Notes: generated by a model not told the origin, from the letters alone. Positions 43,075 through 51,658 are shown, counted from the stretch's first letter. The stretch is DNA of 64,000 nt from Gimesia sp. (GCF_040219335.1 NZ_JAVJSQ010000005.1:186001-250000), one strand, 5' to 3'. A program made the numbers and translations.

Positions 43075-46017
43075 CTAACGAGGCGGACGTCGGCCATTGT
43101 TTTGACCGGGGCCGCCCGCCCGAGGAGGGCGACGTTCATGAGGTGGACCGTGACCGGGTCTGCCTGGGCCTGGTCCAGGGCCGCCACGATTCGGCTCAGG
43201 ATGATTCTCTCGAAAATTATCCAGATTCAATTCGGGAAACTGCTGCTCGAATTCTTTCTCATATTCATCGAACTTATTCCACATCAGCCAGCTGTCGACA
43301 TCAGAGCCGGTCTGATGGTAGAGCAGTGCCAGTTCCTCAGAGGCGTCGATGATCCCAGCCAGCTGTTTGGGAGGACCAGGCTGTTTTTTCCAGGCGGGTT
43401 CCAGAATCTGGAGTGCATGCTTATAAAGCGTGATCGCTTCCTCGGTGTTTCCTTTCTTGCCGACGATCATCGCCAGTTCGAGTTCAAATTTAGCCAGCCA
43501 CTGATTGTGCTCTGCTGATTCAGGAAACTGTTCTGCCAGTTCTTTTTGTAATCGCAGTGCCGTTCGCAGAGACAGTTCTGCCGTATCATGAGACTGACGA
43601 GTATCAATTTCCGGTGAATGATTTCTCGTGAGAATATCCATCGCATGTGCCAGTTTATTGTGCGAATGAATCAGCGAGATTTTGTACTCGGGAATGGTTG
43701 GAGAATCAGTGACCAGTTGAGTCGCATGTTGAATGGCGTTCTTTAAACGTGAAATCACTGTCTCGGTGATATCGCTTGCATGGGCATTGCGAAGTTCGAC
43801 ACGTTCATAGGATTTCACCAGGGCATGCCGATAGTCGGAGATGTTAGGGTGCTCTTTAACCAGATTTTCCAGAATGCTGTATATGCGTGCCTGCTTGAGA
43901 CGGTCCGATTCTGATTGAGGAATCTGGTCCGGAATCTGTTCCTGGAGACAGAGTGCCAGCAGATAGCGATATTCGGGTCGGGTCTGGTCTGAGGCAATCA
44001 ACTGTTCCAGAATGTCGATGGCCTGCTGTAATTGAGCCGCGTTGGGGTTCTGATCAGGCTTGAGACGTCGTTTGGGACTCCGATAGTTACCGCTTTGGAT
44101 TGCCTCGGGGCGGGATTGGCGGGCATTTAAAAAGTACGTACGTGCCAGTTCAAAACGCAGGTCAGACTGATCCTGGTTTTGTGCGATCGCTGTCTCCAGT
44201 AATTTGCGAGCAGTTTCGTGAGACGTTTTGGATTCGGAAAGCTGGTCCAGATGACTGTGAATTCGACCAATTTCATTATATAGAGTCGCGATCGTCAACG
44301 TTTTAGCTTCACTAAAATCCTGCTGGTATAGTTCCAGCGATCTCTGATAGGCAGCCAGAGCAGCCTGGAAATCACCCAGCCGTCGATGGATATCGCCGAC
44401 TTTATGCTGCGCGTTGGCCGCTTTGAGTCGAAATTCCTGTTGCGATCCAGTCGACTTTGCCAGCTCCTCGTAGAATGGAATCATGCCCGCAAGAAGATCT
44501 GCGGATTCGCGGGAGAGCACTGGCTCAGAGTAATCCGCGGGAGCGCTGGTCGTTTCAGAAGAATGAATCCGACTCGGTACAAAGCGGTCGAAGACACGGT
44601 CGAGGGTGGCCGTGGCCAGTTGCGCTGAAGCTTCTGCCTTTTTCCTCTCGCGACGTTCTCGTTCAAATCCGACAGCCAGTGTCACACCCAGCAGAAGCAG
44701 TAAACTGAATGCGATCCCGGAGAGACTGGCAATTGCTGGATTCCGACAGCTCCAGCGCCAGAGGTGTTCCAGTAGATGGACTCGTCTGGCGCGAATGGGA
44801 CGGTTCTCCAGGAAGAGATTAAGATCCTCTGCCAGCTCACTCGCTTTCTGATAACGGTGTTTTGTATCGGGAGCGATGGCTTTGAGAATAATCGTTTCCA
44901 GATCACGGGGGATGGTTGGATCGATACGGCGCAGGGAGGTGATCGCGCCCTGCGTGATCTTCTCGATCATCTCATGGCGGCTGGTGCGTTCAATCGCAAA
45001 TTGCCGGGTCAACAGTTCGTAGAGAGTGATTCCCAGTCCATAAATGTCACTCTGGCGGCAGGTGTCTCCGCGAAACATTTCGGGGGCCATATAGCCCAGT
45101 GTGCCGGCGATGTCTGTGGATTTACTCAGATCATTCTGTTCTGCGACCCGCGCCAGACCGAAGTCTGTGATACAGAGCAGGCCGTCATAATCCAGAAGCA
45201 GATTGCCGGGCTTAATATCCCGGTGCAGTATTCCACGGTCATGTGCATATTGCAGTGCGCTTGCAACTTGAATTCCCAGAGCAGCGATTTTGTAGGGAGA
45301 ATCAACATATTTTTCGAATTCCAGGTCAGCGACTTTGTTTTCCGTTTTAAGTGTTAAGTCATTCGAACCGCTGTCACTGGAAGAACAGATGACTGTTTCC
45401 TCACCGCTAAGTGAGATCGTCGCACCAGGAGACTTGTTCGTTTTGAGACCTCTACCGGCAACTGTAGCGACAATTTTCTGAGTCAGTTCATCCAGGCCGA
45501 TACCTTCGATCAGTTGCATAACGTAATAATGAAAGCCGCCATTCTCACCGACACCATAGACGGGAACAATGTTGGTATGGTGCAGAGAAGCTGTCAGTTC
45601 GGCTTCACGTTGAAAGCGTTTAAGCTGTTTTTCATCCAGCAGCAGATGTCGCGGGAGTAATTTTAAGGCAACCCGTCGATTCAATGATTGCTGGATGGCC
45701 TCATAGACAACGCCCATACCTCCACGACCGATTTCCCGGACAATTTGAAAATCCCCTAATTGCTCGGGAACCGAAGCACCTAACGAGACTTTGCTGGGAG
45801 CGGGCTCTGCATACTTACCCCCTTCCAGTGCTGCGATCGCGGGAAAGAACTCTTCAATTTCAGCGGAGAGCTCGGGATATTGATGACGATATTCCGCTAC
45901 CGTGGGATGCTCACCCAGTCGGATCCGCGCAATAAACTCTTCCGCCAGCTGTTCCAGGTCTGCTGGTCCGGGAGGCCTCAGGTTCTTAATCGAGCGATCT
46001 GATTCGGGGGATAGCAT
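43075..46017 (-). CDS. Transmembrane Ser/Thr protein kinase with TPR region
   Basis: A protein of 980 residues. A planctomycete leader domain (~15-65) precedes an intact Hanks-type kinase (~88-415): GRGGMGVVYEAIQ, VALK, LHRDIKPGNLL, ITDFGLARV and APEMFRG. The catalytic fold contains an unusual ~50-residue insert rich in Ser/Thr before the HRD region. One transmembrane helix follows (~430-452, LSGIAFSLLLLLGVTLAVGF). The remaining ~500 residues are helical TPR-like repeats (YQRSLELYQQDF, YKHALQILEPAW). The last ~45 residues are a Gly/Pro/Arg-rich low-complexity tail. It lies 54 bp downstream of an ECF sigma factor gene on the same strand, a pairing common in planctomycetes, so phosphorylation-controlled sigma activity is likely (inference). 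Confidence 0.92.
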   Translation of the reverse strand: MLSPESDRSIKNLRPPGPADLEQLAEEFIARIRLGEHPTVAEYRHQYPELSAEIEEFFPAIAALEGGKYAEPAPSKVSLGASVPEQLGDFQIVREIGRGGMGVVYEAIQQSLNRRVALKLLPRHLLLDEKQLKRFQREAELTASLHHTNIVPVYGVGENGGFHYYVMQLIEGIGLDELTQKIVATVAGRGLKTNKSPGATISLSGEETVICSSSDSGSNDLTLKTENKVADLEFEKYVDSPYKIAALGIQVASALQYAHDRGILHRDIKPGNLLLDYDGLLCITDFGLARVAEQNDLSKSTDIAGTLGYMAPEMFRGDTCRQSDIYGLGITLYELLTRQFAIERTSRHEMIEKITQGAITSLRRIDPTIPRDLETIILKAIAPDTKHRYQKASELAEDLNLFLENRPIRARRVHLLEHLWRWSCRNPAIASLSGIAFSLLLLLGVTLAVGFERERRERKKAEASAQLATATLDRVFDRFVPSRIHSSETTSAPADYSEPVLSRESADLLAGMIPFYEELAKSTGSQQEFRLKAANAQHKVGDIHRRLGDFQAALAAYQRSLELYQQDFSEAKTLTIATLYNEIGRIHSHLDQLSESKTSHETARKLLETAIAQNQDQSDLRFELARTYFLNARQSRPEAIQSGNYRSPKRRLKPDQNPNAAQLQQAIDILEQLIASDQTRPEYRYLLALCLQEQIPDQIPQSESDRLKQARIYSILENLVKEHPNISDYRHALVKSYERVELRNAHASDITETVISRLKNAIQHATQLVTDSPTIPEYKISLIHSHNKLAHAMDILTRNHSPEIDTRQSHDTAELSLRTALRLQKELAEQFPESAEHNQWLAKFELELAMIVGKKGNTEEAITLYKHALQILEPAWKKQPGPPKQLAGIIDASEELALLYHQTGSDVDSWLMWNKFDEYEKEFEQQFPELNLDNFRENHPEPNRGGPGPGPGRPGHGPPHERRPPRAGGPGQNNGRRPPR

Positions 46018-46071
46018 TGCCCAATGTCCTGTCGATTACCATCTACGATGAGACAGATAAAGATAGTCTGA

Positions 46072-46704
46072 TCATTCAATAATACCGGGTATTTGTACCA
46101 GAATGGAGCGCAATCTGGTTAATGCTCTGAAATATCTCATGCTGGCTGTCTTAGGTTCGATTTCGAGTACTTCGGAAGCCTCCAGATTGGACAGTTCTTC
46201 AAAATGTCTCAGGACCAGAATCTCCCGGTCGATTTCGTTCATACTTTCCAGGGCTTCATGTAACTGTTGGGCCAGCTCTTCTTTGAGGGCTGCCTGACTG
46301 GGGGAAGTTAAATCTCCCAGGAGAACATCTGCGATCTGAAACGAGGTCGAAGCAGAAAAGACTCGTCGTTTCTGCTTCGCTTCGCGGCGGACATCACGCT
46401 TTTGTGCACCAAGATGCCGACGATGTACGTCGATCAATGTCTGACCGACGATGGTCCGCAGCCAGATAAAAAACGTTGTGGCCGGATCGTTAAGATAATG
46501 TTCAATCCGGGTGGCAGCATCCAGGTAGGCTTCCTGCAGAATATCATCTGCATCAACACGTCCGAGCAGACGATGATCGAGACGAAAATTGACAATTCGC
46601 CATAACCGATCGCGGTAGCGGTCATATTCGTTCGCTAAAACACCCTCCGGATTTTCTTTCAGCCGTTCCAGAAATTCCTGGAGGTCTTCCTGCTCTTCCA
46701 ACAA
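46072..46704 (-). CDS. ECF-type RNA polymerase sigma factor (kinase-associated)
   Basis: A sigma-70 family factor of the ECF type, 210 residues. Region 2 (~25-95) shows YDRYRDRLWRIVNFRLDHRL and DADDILQEAYLDAATRI; region 4 (~140-205) shows EIDREILVLRHFEELSNLEAS with a helix-turn-helix. It begins at a TTG (two TTG codons in a row) placed 8 bp after GGGAGG; no ATG fits. The linker between regions 2 and 4 is long and basic (QKRDVRREAKQKRR). No anti-sigma factor gene is adjacent. The kinase gene follows in the same operon, which fits the ECF groups that are controlled by Ser/Thr kinases. Confidence 0.92.
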   Translation of the reverse strand: MLEEQEDLQEFLERLKENPEGVLANEYDRYRDRLWRIVNFRLDHRLLGRVDADDILQEAYLDAATRIEHYLNDPATTFFIWLRTIVGQTLIDVHRRHLGAQKRDVRREAKQKRRVFSASTSFQIADVLLGDLTSPSQAALKEELAQQLHEALESMNEIDREILVLRHFEELSNLEASEVLEIEPKTASMRYFRALTRLRSILVQIPGIIE

Positions 46705-46896
46705 AAATCTGTCCTCCCGAATAGTAACTGTTTAATCTGAGGCCTGATTCTAGTCGAATGCTTCCCGAAACAACAAGTCGCGTCTCAGATTCGAAGAGAG
46801 GGATTACAACAATCCCACAGGCCTCGGGGGGCAATGAGCAGACGAGAGGCGATCCGTAACTCTTACGAATGATTCAAGCTGTTTGACGGATAACAT

Positions 46897-47547
46897 TTAG
46901 AACTTTGCCAGAAATTCAACTCGGGCTCCGGAACCGACGCCCCGGGATTCCTGTTTGGAAACAAAGCTGTCCAGCAGCATGATCCAGTGCTGTCCGATCG
47001 CTTTCTGATAACGGATCCCACCAGCAATCGCACCATTGTTGGGCCCTTCCGTATTCTTACGGCCCCCGATTTCAAATATCAGCTGCTGTCTGGTTTTATC
47101 GTAAAACAACTGATATCCCAGGCTTCCACCCGCGGCATTCGTTGCCTGGTTACTCAACGCAGCTCCGTATTGACCGAGGCCTGATGCGGCATACAAAATT
47201 CCCACTTGTCCCAACGGCCCCCCAGCCAGTGTCCCTCGCGCGGGAGATGTAAACTGGTCTATTGCCAGAAAGGCATTGAAGTAAACCAGATCATTGGAGT
47301 GATGTGGTGTCAGTGAGATCTGGCTGAACAGCAACTCCCCCTGTCCAGAAGCGGTGGTTGCACCTTCGTGGGGAAACGATGCCTGTACATGAAAGGAAGT
47401 GTTATAGGTATTGTGATACCCGTGCAGCCGCTGGATGGAACTGATCCCAAAAGCGGTGTTGCTTCCGAATTGCTGATTGCTGGAATGAACAGTGGCGACG
47501 TCCGCGTTGATGGTCTGGGCGGACGTCAGCGATGTGAAAGCTGTCAT
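46897..47547 (-). CDS. Putative beta-barrel-type protein, possibly 5'-truncated
   Basis: A frame of 216 residues with amphipathic beta-strand patterns and a C-terminal Phe (RVEFLAKF), as in outer-membrane barrel proteins. Gly/Asn/Gln-rich turns are frequent (GPNNGAIAGGIRYQKAIGQHW). The ATG at 47547 is directly preceded by an in-frame TGA, has no ribosome site and no signal peptide. That is odd for an exported barrel. A short peptide-like stretch continues upstream in a neighbouring frame (~47548-47600). The most likely explanation is a decayed or frameshifted gene of which only the C-terminal part remains open. It could instead be a real small protein of unknown function. Confidence 0.45.
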   Translation of the reverse strand: MTAFTSLTSAQTINADVATVHSSNQQFGSNTAFGISSIQRLHGYHNTYNTSFHVQASFPHEGATTASGQGELLFSQISLTPHHSNDLVYFNAFLAIDQFTSPARGTLAGGPLGQVGILYAASGLGQYGAALSNQATNAAGGSLGYQLFYDKTRQQLIFEIGGRKNTEGPNNGAIAGGIRYQKAIGQHWIMLLDSFVSKQESRGVGSGARVEFLAKF

Positions 47548-47798
47548 TCACTGGATTCGACGGGAACCGATTTCACATCCGTTTTGAGATCTCAATTCTT
47601 CACGAGAGACAAAGCAGGTATCTCCTGGGAAATTGTCGACGATCCACAACAGGTCTGTACCAGTGGATTTCGGTCAGTCGCAAGTCCTGTGCCACCTGTC
47701 ATAATCAAACGACTAAAATCCAGAGCTGTCTCCAATGTCATCATTATCACGTTCACGGTAACGGAAAGAGACAGCCCTAATGATAGCAGACTTATTGA

Positions 47799-48797
47799 TC
47801 ATGGTTGTTGTGGCCCTGGCTCACTAACTGCAGGCGTCTCTAAAATTCCCTGATTCTGCTGTTGCTGTTGCTGTTGCTGTTGCTGGTGCTGGTGCTGGTG
47901 CTTAGCCTTGCTGTCGATATCCGTTTTCATCTTGAGTTCTCCACTCATTGCAACCTCCTGGTCACCCATATCGAGAAATCGAGCAACGATGACCGTCATG
48001 TTGTCTGTCCCATCGCAGTCCTGAGCCTGATTGATCAATTGAATACAGGTTTCATCGGCCATTAAGCCCCCGCTTAGAATTTCTGTTAGTGAACTTTCAG
48101 GAACCTGTCTGGTGAGGCCATCAGTGCAGAGAAGCAGCGTGTCTCCCGTTTTCATCTCTGTTTGGGTTATTTGCGGATTGATTTCTCCATTGGGATCTCC
48201 TCCGATTACATTGTAAGGCATTTCCTGCCAGACCTCGGGGATTTCTCCCACCCCCAAAGCTCCCCGGTTAACTAACCGTTCGGTGAGGTTGTGATCCTGC
48301 GTGATCCGTGTTAGATGAGAGTCTCGGTAGAGATAGCAGCGATTGTGACCCACGTGCACAATGTTAAGTACAGGCCAGATGAGGTATCCCAGAGTCAGTG
48401 TCACTTCCATTCCCAGCCGCTCAGGAAGTTCCTTGATATCAGACTCAATTCGTTCCTGACACAGTCGAACTGCGTTAAGGCATTCTTGTTGGATCTGAAG
48501 AGCTGCCTCTGAATCACACTCTAGAAACCAGGGCATTTCGTTTAAAAAATAGCGAATCAGATCATCGGAAACGAGTCGACTTGCGAACTCGCCAGTTCCT
48601 GAATCTCCCATACCATCTGAGACCAGTAATAATTTGGCTAACGAGTTTCCATATAAACGGGAGTAATTATCCAGGCTCAGGCTGTTTGCGTGTAACCGCA
48701 TTGATTTCTCCAGATCTGCTATCAGAAACTGATCCTGATTAACGGTCTGACGAGAACCGATCTTGGATAAACCAAAGCAGTCCATCTTACCACTCAT
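47799..48797 (-). CDS. PP2C-family Ser/Thr protein phosphatase
   Basis: A metal-dependent phosphatase of 332 residues (PPM/Stp1 type), cytoplasmic. Motifs in order are GLSKIGSRQTVNQDQFLI, LLVSDGMGDSGTGEFAS, GHNRCYLYRDSHLTRITQDH, LLLCTDGLTRQVPES and DGTDNMTVIVARF. All metal-binding Asp positions appear intact. After ~285 residues the fold ends and a low-complexity tail follows, including an alternating His-Gln and poly-Gln run encoded by a short tandem repeat. It is the natural counterpart of the three kinase-like proteins at 39-46 kb and probably reverses their phosphorylation (inference from location). Confidence 0.93.
   Translation of the reverse strand: MSGKMDCFGLSKIGSRQTVNQDQFLIADLEKSMRLHANSLSLDNYSRLYGNSLAKLLLVSDGMGDSGTGEFASRLVSDDLIRYFLNEMPWFLECDSEAALQIQQECLNAVRLCQERIESDIKELPERLGMEVTLTLGYLIWPVLNIVHVGHNRCYLYRDSHLTRITQDHNLTERLVNRGALGVGEIPEVWQEMPYNVIGGDPNGEINPQITQTEMKTGDTLLLCTDGLTRQVPESSLTEILSGGLMADETCIQLINQAQDCDGTDNMTVIVARFLDMGDQEVAMSGELKMKTDIDSKAKHQHQHQQQQQQQQQQNQGILETPAVSEPGPQQP
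47856..47902 (-). repeat. Trinucleotide/hexanucleotide tandem repeat encoding Gln/His tract
   Basis: A run of alternating CTG/TTG triplets on the plus strand turns into GCTGGT units. It encodes ten consecutive Gln after three His-Gln pairs in the phosphatase tail. Such tracts change length easily by slippage, in steps of whole codons here. Confidence 0.85.
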
Positions 48798-49118
48798 TCT
48801 GTTTCTCCTGTTATAAGGCAGATAACTTTGTCGCTCCGGAGCCTGGAGTACATTCTGAGGGGATAATCAGGGAATATGCCGAATCGACGTCAGTATCGAA
48901 TTCAGCAGACCATCCGATTGCAGACCTTTTTATTGTTAGAAGCACATCGCATTCCTAATCGCTCGCCTTCAACAGATCTACTGTAAATGGATTGCGGAGT
49001 AGAGCTAAGTGCTGCCCAGCTTTAAAGCTAAGTACCTTAAGGAATGGATGTTTCCTGATAAACAGGATACATGTACGGACGAAAAGCCTGGTTTCTGGCT
49101 GATTGAGGGAGTTTCAAC

Positions 49119-49208
49119 ATGAAGATTGATCGATCTAGAGACAATCTGGCTTACAGGCGACCAATTCTCCATGAATTCGGTGAAGACTTGTTTTGCATTC
49201 TCATGTAA
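49119..49208 (+). CDS. Possible 29-residue peptide ORF
   Basis: ATG 49119 is preceded by GAGGGAG at good spacing (9 bp), and the frame runs 29 codons to TAA. The peptide (MKIDRSRDNLAYRRPILHEF, then nine more residues) is basic at first and hydrophobic at the end. It is isolated upstream of the sigma-54 promoter. Only the ribosome site supports it. Confidence 0.2.
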   Translation: MKIDRSRDNLAYRRPILHEFGEDLFCILM

Positions 49209-49307
49209 GAGGGAGACACGCTATCTGGCAGAAGACCACTGCAAATTCAGTCCGTATCTGTAAATAGAGATGATACTCAATGGACGTATTCATTACTTTT
49301 CGGACTA

Positions 49308-49322
49308 TGGCACACCACTTGC
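49308..49322 (+). promoter_or_regulatory. Sigma-54 (-24/-12) promoter of the YqjD/YqjE-like operon
   Basis: TGGCACACCACTTGC matches TGGCAC-N5-TTGC exactly at both elements, with the required 10 bp between GG and GC. The predicted transcription start is near 49334, leaving a ~60-base leader before ATG 49397. Its position excludes the longer frame beginning at 49280. Confidence 0.82.
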
Positions 49323-49396
49323 GACACTTTGAATTCAGGATATTGTTTCAAGAAAACAGTTCAGCAGAATTTGATTACAATTCTAAGGAGCGAGAT

Positions 49397-49846
49397 ATGG
49401 TTACTCGAGAAGAAATACGCGGTCATTGGAATGAATTGAGAGGTCAGATTGAAAAACACTGGAATCAACTGAGCCCTCACGATCTGGATGGAGTCGAAGG
49501 AGAGACTGATCAGTTGGTGGGAAAAATCCAACAAAAAACCGGACAGGCTTCTACTGAAATTCGACAGGAGCTGGATTGTATCGTCGACGATATGTCCAAG
49601 TCAGCTGCCCGTGCTACCGAAAAGCTGGGGGAAAACTTTGAGAACACGGTCGATAAAACTAAAGAACAGTTTCAGCATGCCTCCGAAGCGGCTCGCGCAC
49701 AATATGAGCACTTAAATGAATCCATGCACAAAGGGTACCAGCAGGCGGAACAGACTCTGAGAAAAAATCCAGTAGAATCGGTTGCGGTTGCTTTTGGGAC
49801 TGGTCTGATCGCAGGAGTTATTGTGAGTCTGGTCTGGCGTCGTTAA
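49397..49846 (+). CDS. CsbD-like / YqjD (DUF883)-like membrane-anchored stress protein
   Basis: A protein of 149 residues; AAGGAG lies 7 bp before the ATG and the sigma-54 promoter is upstream. Residues 1-60 resemble the CsbD fold (REEIRGHWNELRGQIEKHW, VEGETDQLVGKIQQKTG). The middle (~60-120) is a long amphipathic helix of the ElaB/YqjD/DUF883 type. The C-terminus is a Gly-rich transmembrane anchor (AVAFGTGLIAGVIVSLVWRR) preceded by the typical NPVESVA. The combination of a CsbD part and a YqjD part in one chain is uncommon. It is the first gene of a six-gene operon. YqjD-type proteins bind ribosomes at the membrane in E. coli; whether this one does is unknown. Confidence 0.85.
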   Translation: MVTREEIRGHWNELRGQIEKHWNQLSPHDLDGVEGETDQLVGKIQQKTGQASTEIRQELDCIVDDMSKSAARATEKLGENFENTVDKTKEQFQHASEAARAQYEHLNESMHKGYQQAEQTLRKNPVESVAVAFGTGLIAGVIVSLVWRR

Positions 49847-49900
49847 GAACCACGGTCCTATGCAGTAGTCAAACCATCCAATTGACATCAGGAGGTAAGG

Positions 49901-50203
49901 ATGATTCATCAATACGATGATCTTGAGATACGCTCACAGCAGAGAGCGAAGTCCGTAACCGACAAAGTTGAGCAGGAGTCTGCTTCCGGTATGTGCCAGT
50001 ATGTTGAAGAACAGCCCGTAAAATCAGTTTTTATTGGTTTAGGCGCAGGTCTTGGAGCAGGTCTGTTACTGGGCGCCCTCTTCAGGGAATCAACCAGATA
50101 TCTCTATCATGAACCTGGTATCGCTGAACGGGTTGGTAATCAAGTTAAAGATTCCTTGTCTGAGATCTTTCCCAGTTCGTTAAAAAGTCATTTCAGATCC
50201 TGA
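49901..50203 (+). CDS. Small YqjD/ElaB-like membrane-anchored protein
   Basis: A protein of 100 residues with a strong AGGAGG 5 bp before the ATG. A short charged N-terminus is followed by EEQPVKSVFIGLGAGLGAGLLLGALF, of which the Gly-zipper helix (~40-62) should enter the membrane; the preceding QPVKS matches the NPxxS/A motif of the YqjD family. The C-terminal ~35 residues are polar. Second gene of the sigma-54 operon, 54 bp after the first. The function is unknown beyond the family link to stress and stationary phase. Confidence 0.75.
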   Translation: MIHQYDDLEIRSQQRAKSVTDKVEQESASGMCQYVEEQPVKSVFIGLGAGLGAGLLLGALFRESTRYLYHEPGIAERVGNQVKDSLSEIFPSSLKSHFRS

Positions 50204-50250
50204 GGCACGAAACTAGTCGCAGACTGTAAGCTTTAACTGAGGGGGGAGTG

Positions 50251-50733
50251 ATGAATCACGGGGGGCCAGGTCGCAGTGCGGAAGAGATCAGCCACTCCAT
50301 GAAGCGGTTGCGGAATGAGCTTGATGGCGATGTGCATCAAATCAAGCAAAGTGCTGCGACCCTTTCTGACTGGCAGTATTATATCAGGAACTATCCTTGG
50401 ATGAGTCTGGGAGGTGCAGCGTTAATTGGTTATCTGCTTGTGCCTAAAAGGCTAGAGATCCAGAGCCCCGATGCTGAAACGATCGAAAAACTGGCCCGTA
50501 AGAACCGGCTGGTTGTCGAGAATCAGCCTCGGAAACATGCTTCCAGAGGGGGGCTACAGACAGTTGCCTCGTTTGTAACCCGATTGCTTGTAAAAGCAGC
50601 TACCGCACAGTTAATGCACCATTTTGCCAATGGTATTGCATCACAAGAGCCAGCAAGTTCCTTTGCCGACTCGGAAAGCAGTTCTAACGGGGCAGGTGAG
50701 CATTTCAGCAGAATTATGGGCGATAGAGATTAA
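50251..50733 (+). CDS. Single-pass membrane protein of the stress operon
   Basis: A protein of 160 residues. ATG 50251 is preferred over GTG 50248 (GAGGGGGG lies 8 bp upstream of the former). The N-terminus (SAEEISHSMKRLRNELDGDV) recalls the DUF3618/ElaB-type soluble helix. One transmembrane helix follows NYPWMSLGGAALIGYLLVP (~48-66). A soluble C-terminal part includes a second hydrophobic helix (~100-125). It is 47 bp behind the previous gene and 16 bp before the next. No precise family was recognised. Confidence 0.7.
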   Translation: MNHGGPGRSAEEISHSMKRLRNELDGDVHQIKQSAATLSDWQYYIRNYPWMSLGGAALIGYLLVPKRLEIQSPDAETIEKLARKNRLVVENQPRKHASRGGLQTVASFVTRLLVKAATAQLMHHFANGIASQEPASSFADSESSSNGAGEHFSRIMGDRD

Positions 50734-50749
50734 ATTGAGGGCGTTACAA

Positions 50750-50965
50750 ATGTTAAAATATCAGTTGTATGATTCCAGATTATCAAAACATCCATTGAGA
50801 GATGTTACATCAACTACGTGGAGATCCGGTAATCCAGTTGATAATGATTCTGCCTTAAATGGTGCAGATTCAGCTATTCGTCGACAGATTTCCAAACATC
50901 CAGCAATTGCACTCAATGTAGGTATTGCTACAGGATTCCTCCTGGGATGGCTGGTGAAGCGATGA
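50750..50965 (+). CDS. 71-residue membrane-anchored protein of the stress operon
   Basis: ATG 50750 has GAGGG ~8 bp upstream; a longer frame would run back into the previous gene and is rejected. The C-terminal anchor SKHPAIALNVGIATGFLLGWLVKR has the same design as the anchors of its neighbours (polar, xHPAIA, Gly-rich helix, Lys/Arg end). Its TGA overlaps the ATG of the next gene (ATGA), a sign of translational coupling. Confidence 0.7.
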   Translation: MLKYQLYDSRLSKHPLRDVTSTTWRSGNPVDNDSALNGADSAIRRQISKHPAIALNVGIATGFLLGWLVKR

Positions 50966-51402
50966 TACGTAACAGCATGAATAATCAGTCGCCAGATATA
51001 AGAGGTGGATTCGGCGATCTGATAGCAGATTTGATTTCACTTAGTGAACTCCAGATTGAACTTTTAACCATTGATTCCCGCGATGCCCTGCGCAAATCTA
51101 TCTACCCTTTAATCCTGCTCTGCCTGGGTTTAGGCTTGATCGTTGGCGCCTTTCCCGTGATGTTGTTTGGCATGTCCTGGTGGCTTAGTGAGGTCACCAG
51201 TCTCAGTCTGGCGGGGAGTTGTCTGATTATGGCTCTGTTGTCGTTGGCTGGGGCTGGATTACTTTTCTATCTGGCCCGAAATGGGCTGGTCCACAGTCTG
51301 GGATATTTCAAACGAACTCGAGACGAGCTACGCAGTAATACGCAGTGGATAAAGAAAATTCTTTCTGAGAAGCAGTGTTATCATCAGACGTCAACCAGGT
51401 GA
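50962..51402 (+). CDS. YqjE-like (phage holin superfamily 3_6 / DUF1469) membrane protein
   Basis: A protein of 146 residues starting at the ATG that overlaps the previous stop; an ATG five codons earlier (50947) is also in frame. An N-terminal amphipathic helix (GFGDLIADLISLSELQIELL) is followed by two transmembrane helices (~45-67 and ~78-102) and a charged tail. This is the layout of the YqjE family, which in E. coli lies next to yqjD, as here. The holin name refers only to the fold; no lysis function is implied. Confidence 0.82.
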   Translation: MIRNSMNNQSPDIRGGFGDLIADLISLSELQIELLTIDSRDALRKSIYPLILLCLGLGLIVGAFPVMLFGMSWWLSEVTSLSLAGSCLIMALLSLAGAGLLFYLARNGLVHSLGYFKRTRDELRSNTQWIKKILSEKQCYHQTSTR

Positions 51403-51442
51403 TGCAGAAGTCTGTATTACGCTTTAGTTAAGGATAGACATT

Positions 51443-51658
51443 ATGAATATGAACGCCACCAAAACTCAAAATGCTTCAGACTATAATCAGAATCGTTCTC
51501 CGGTCACCGGCGAGTTACCCAGGCAAGGTGAGCCATTAAATCCCTCTGACGATTTCATTGAATACGTTTCGGCTTACGCCCGCCAGAAACCCGGCACTGC
51601 AGCTCTATGGTGCTTCGGAGTAGGGTTTATTCTGGGCTGGAAGCTTAAGCCCTGGTAA
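51443..51658 (+). CDS. 71-residue membrane-anchored protein, last gene of the stress operon
   Basis: AAGGA lies 8 bp before the ATG. A polar, Asn/Pro-rich N-terminus is followed by a single Trp/Gly-containing anchor (KPGTAALWCFGVGFILGWKLKPW). The KPGTAA before the helix again resembles the NPxxA motif of YqjD-type anchors. It closes the operon; the next gene (51711-53270) is convergent. No clear terminator was found. Confidence 0.7.
   Translation: MNMNATKTQNASDYNQNRSPVTGELPRQGEPLNPSDDFIEYVSAYARQKPGTAALWCFGVGFILGWKLKPW

Larger units (their letters stand above)
48798..49396. other. Intergenic region before the stress operon
   Basis: No firm gene is seen in these ~600 bp between the divergent phosphatase and YqjD-like operon. 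Present are a possible 29-codon ORF (49119-49208), the palindrome agctttaaagct near 49019-49030, a 10-mer shared with the DUF1328 promoter region (49238-49247) and a sigma-54 promoter (49308-49322). Confidence 0.6.

Noticed and set aside
49219-49244. ctggcagaagaccactgca as a further sigma-54 promoter
   Set aside because: GG and GC are 12 bp apart instead of 10; the site at 49308-49322 fits exactly.
50962-51402. Reading the holin-superfamily protein as evidence for a prophage
   Set aside because: No other phage gene is near; the order with YqjD-like genes shows it is the YqjE stress-protein type.
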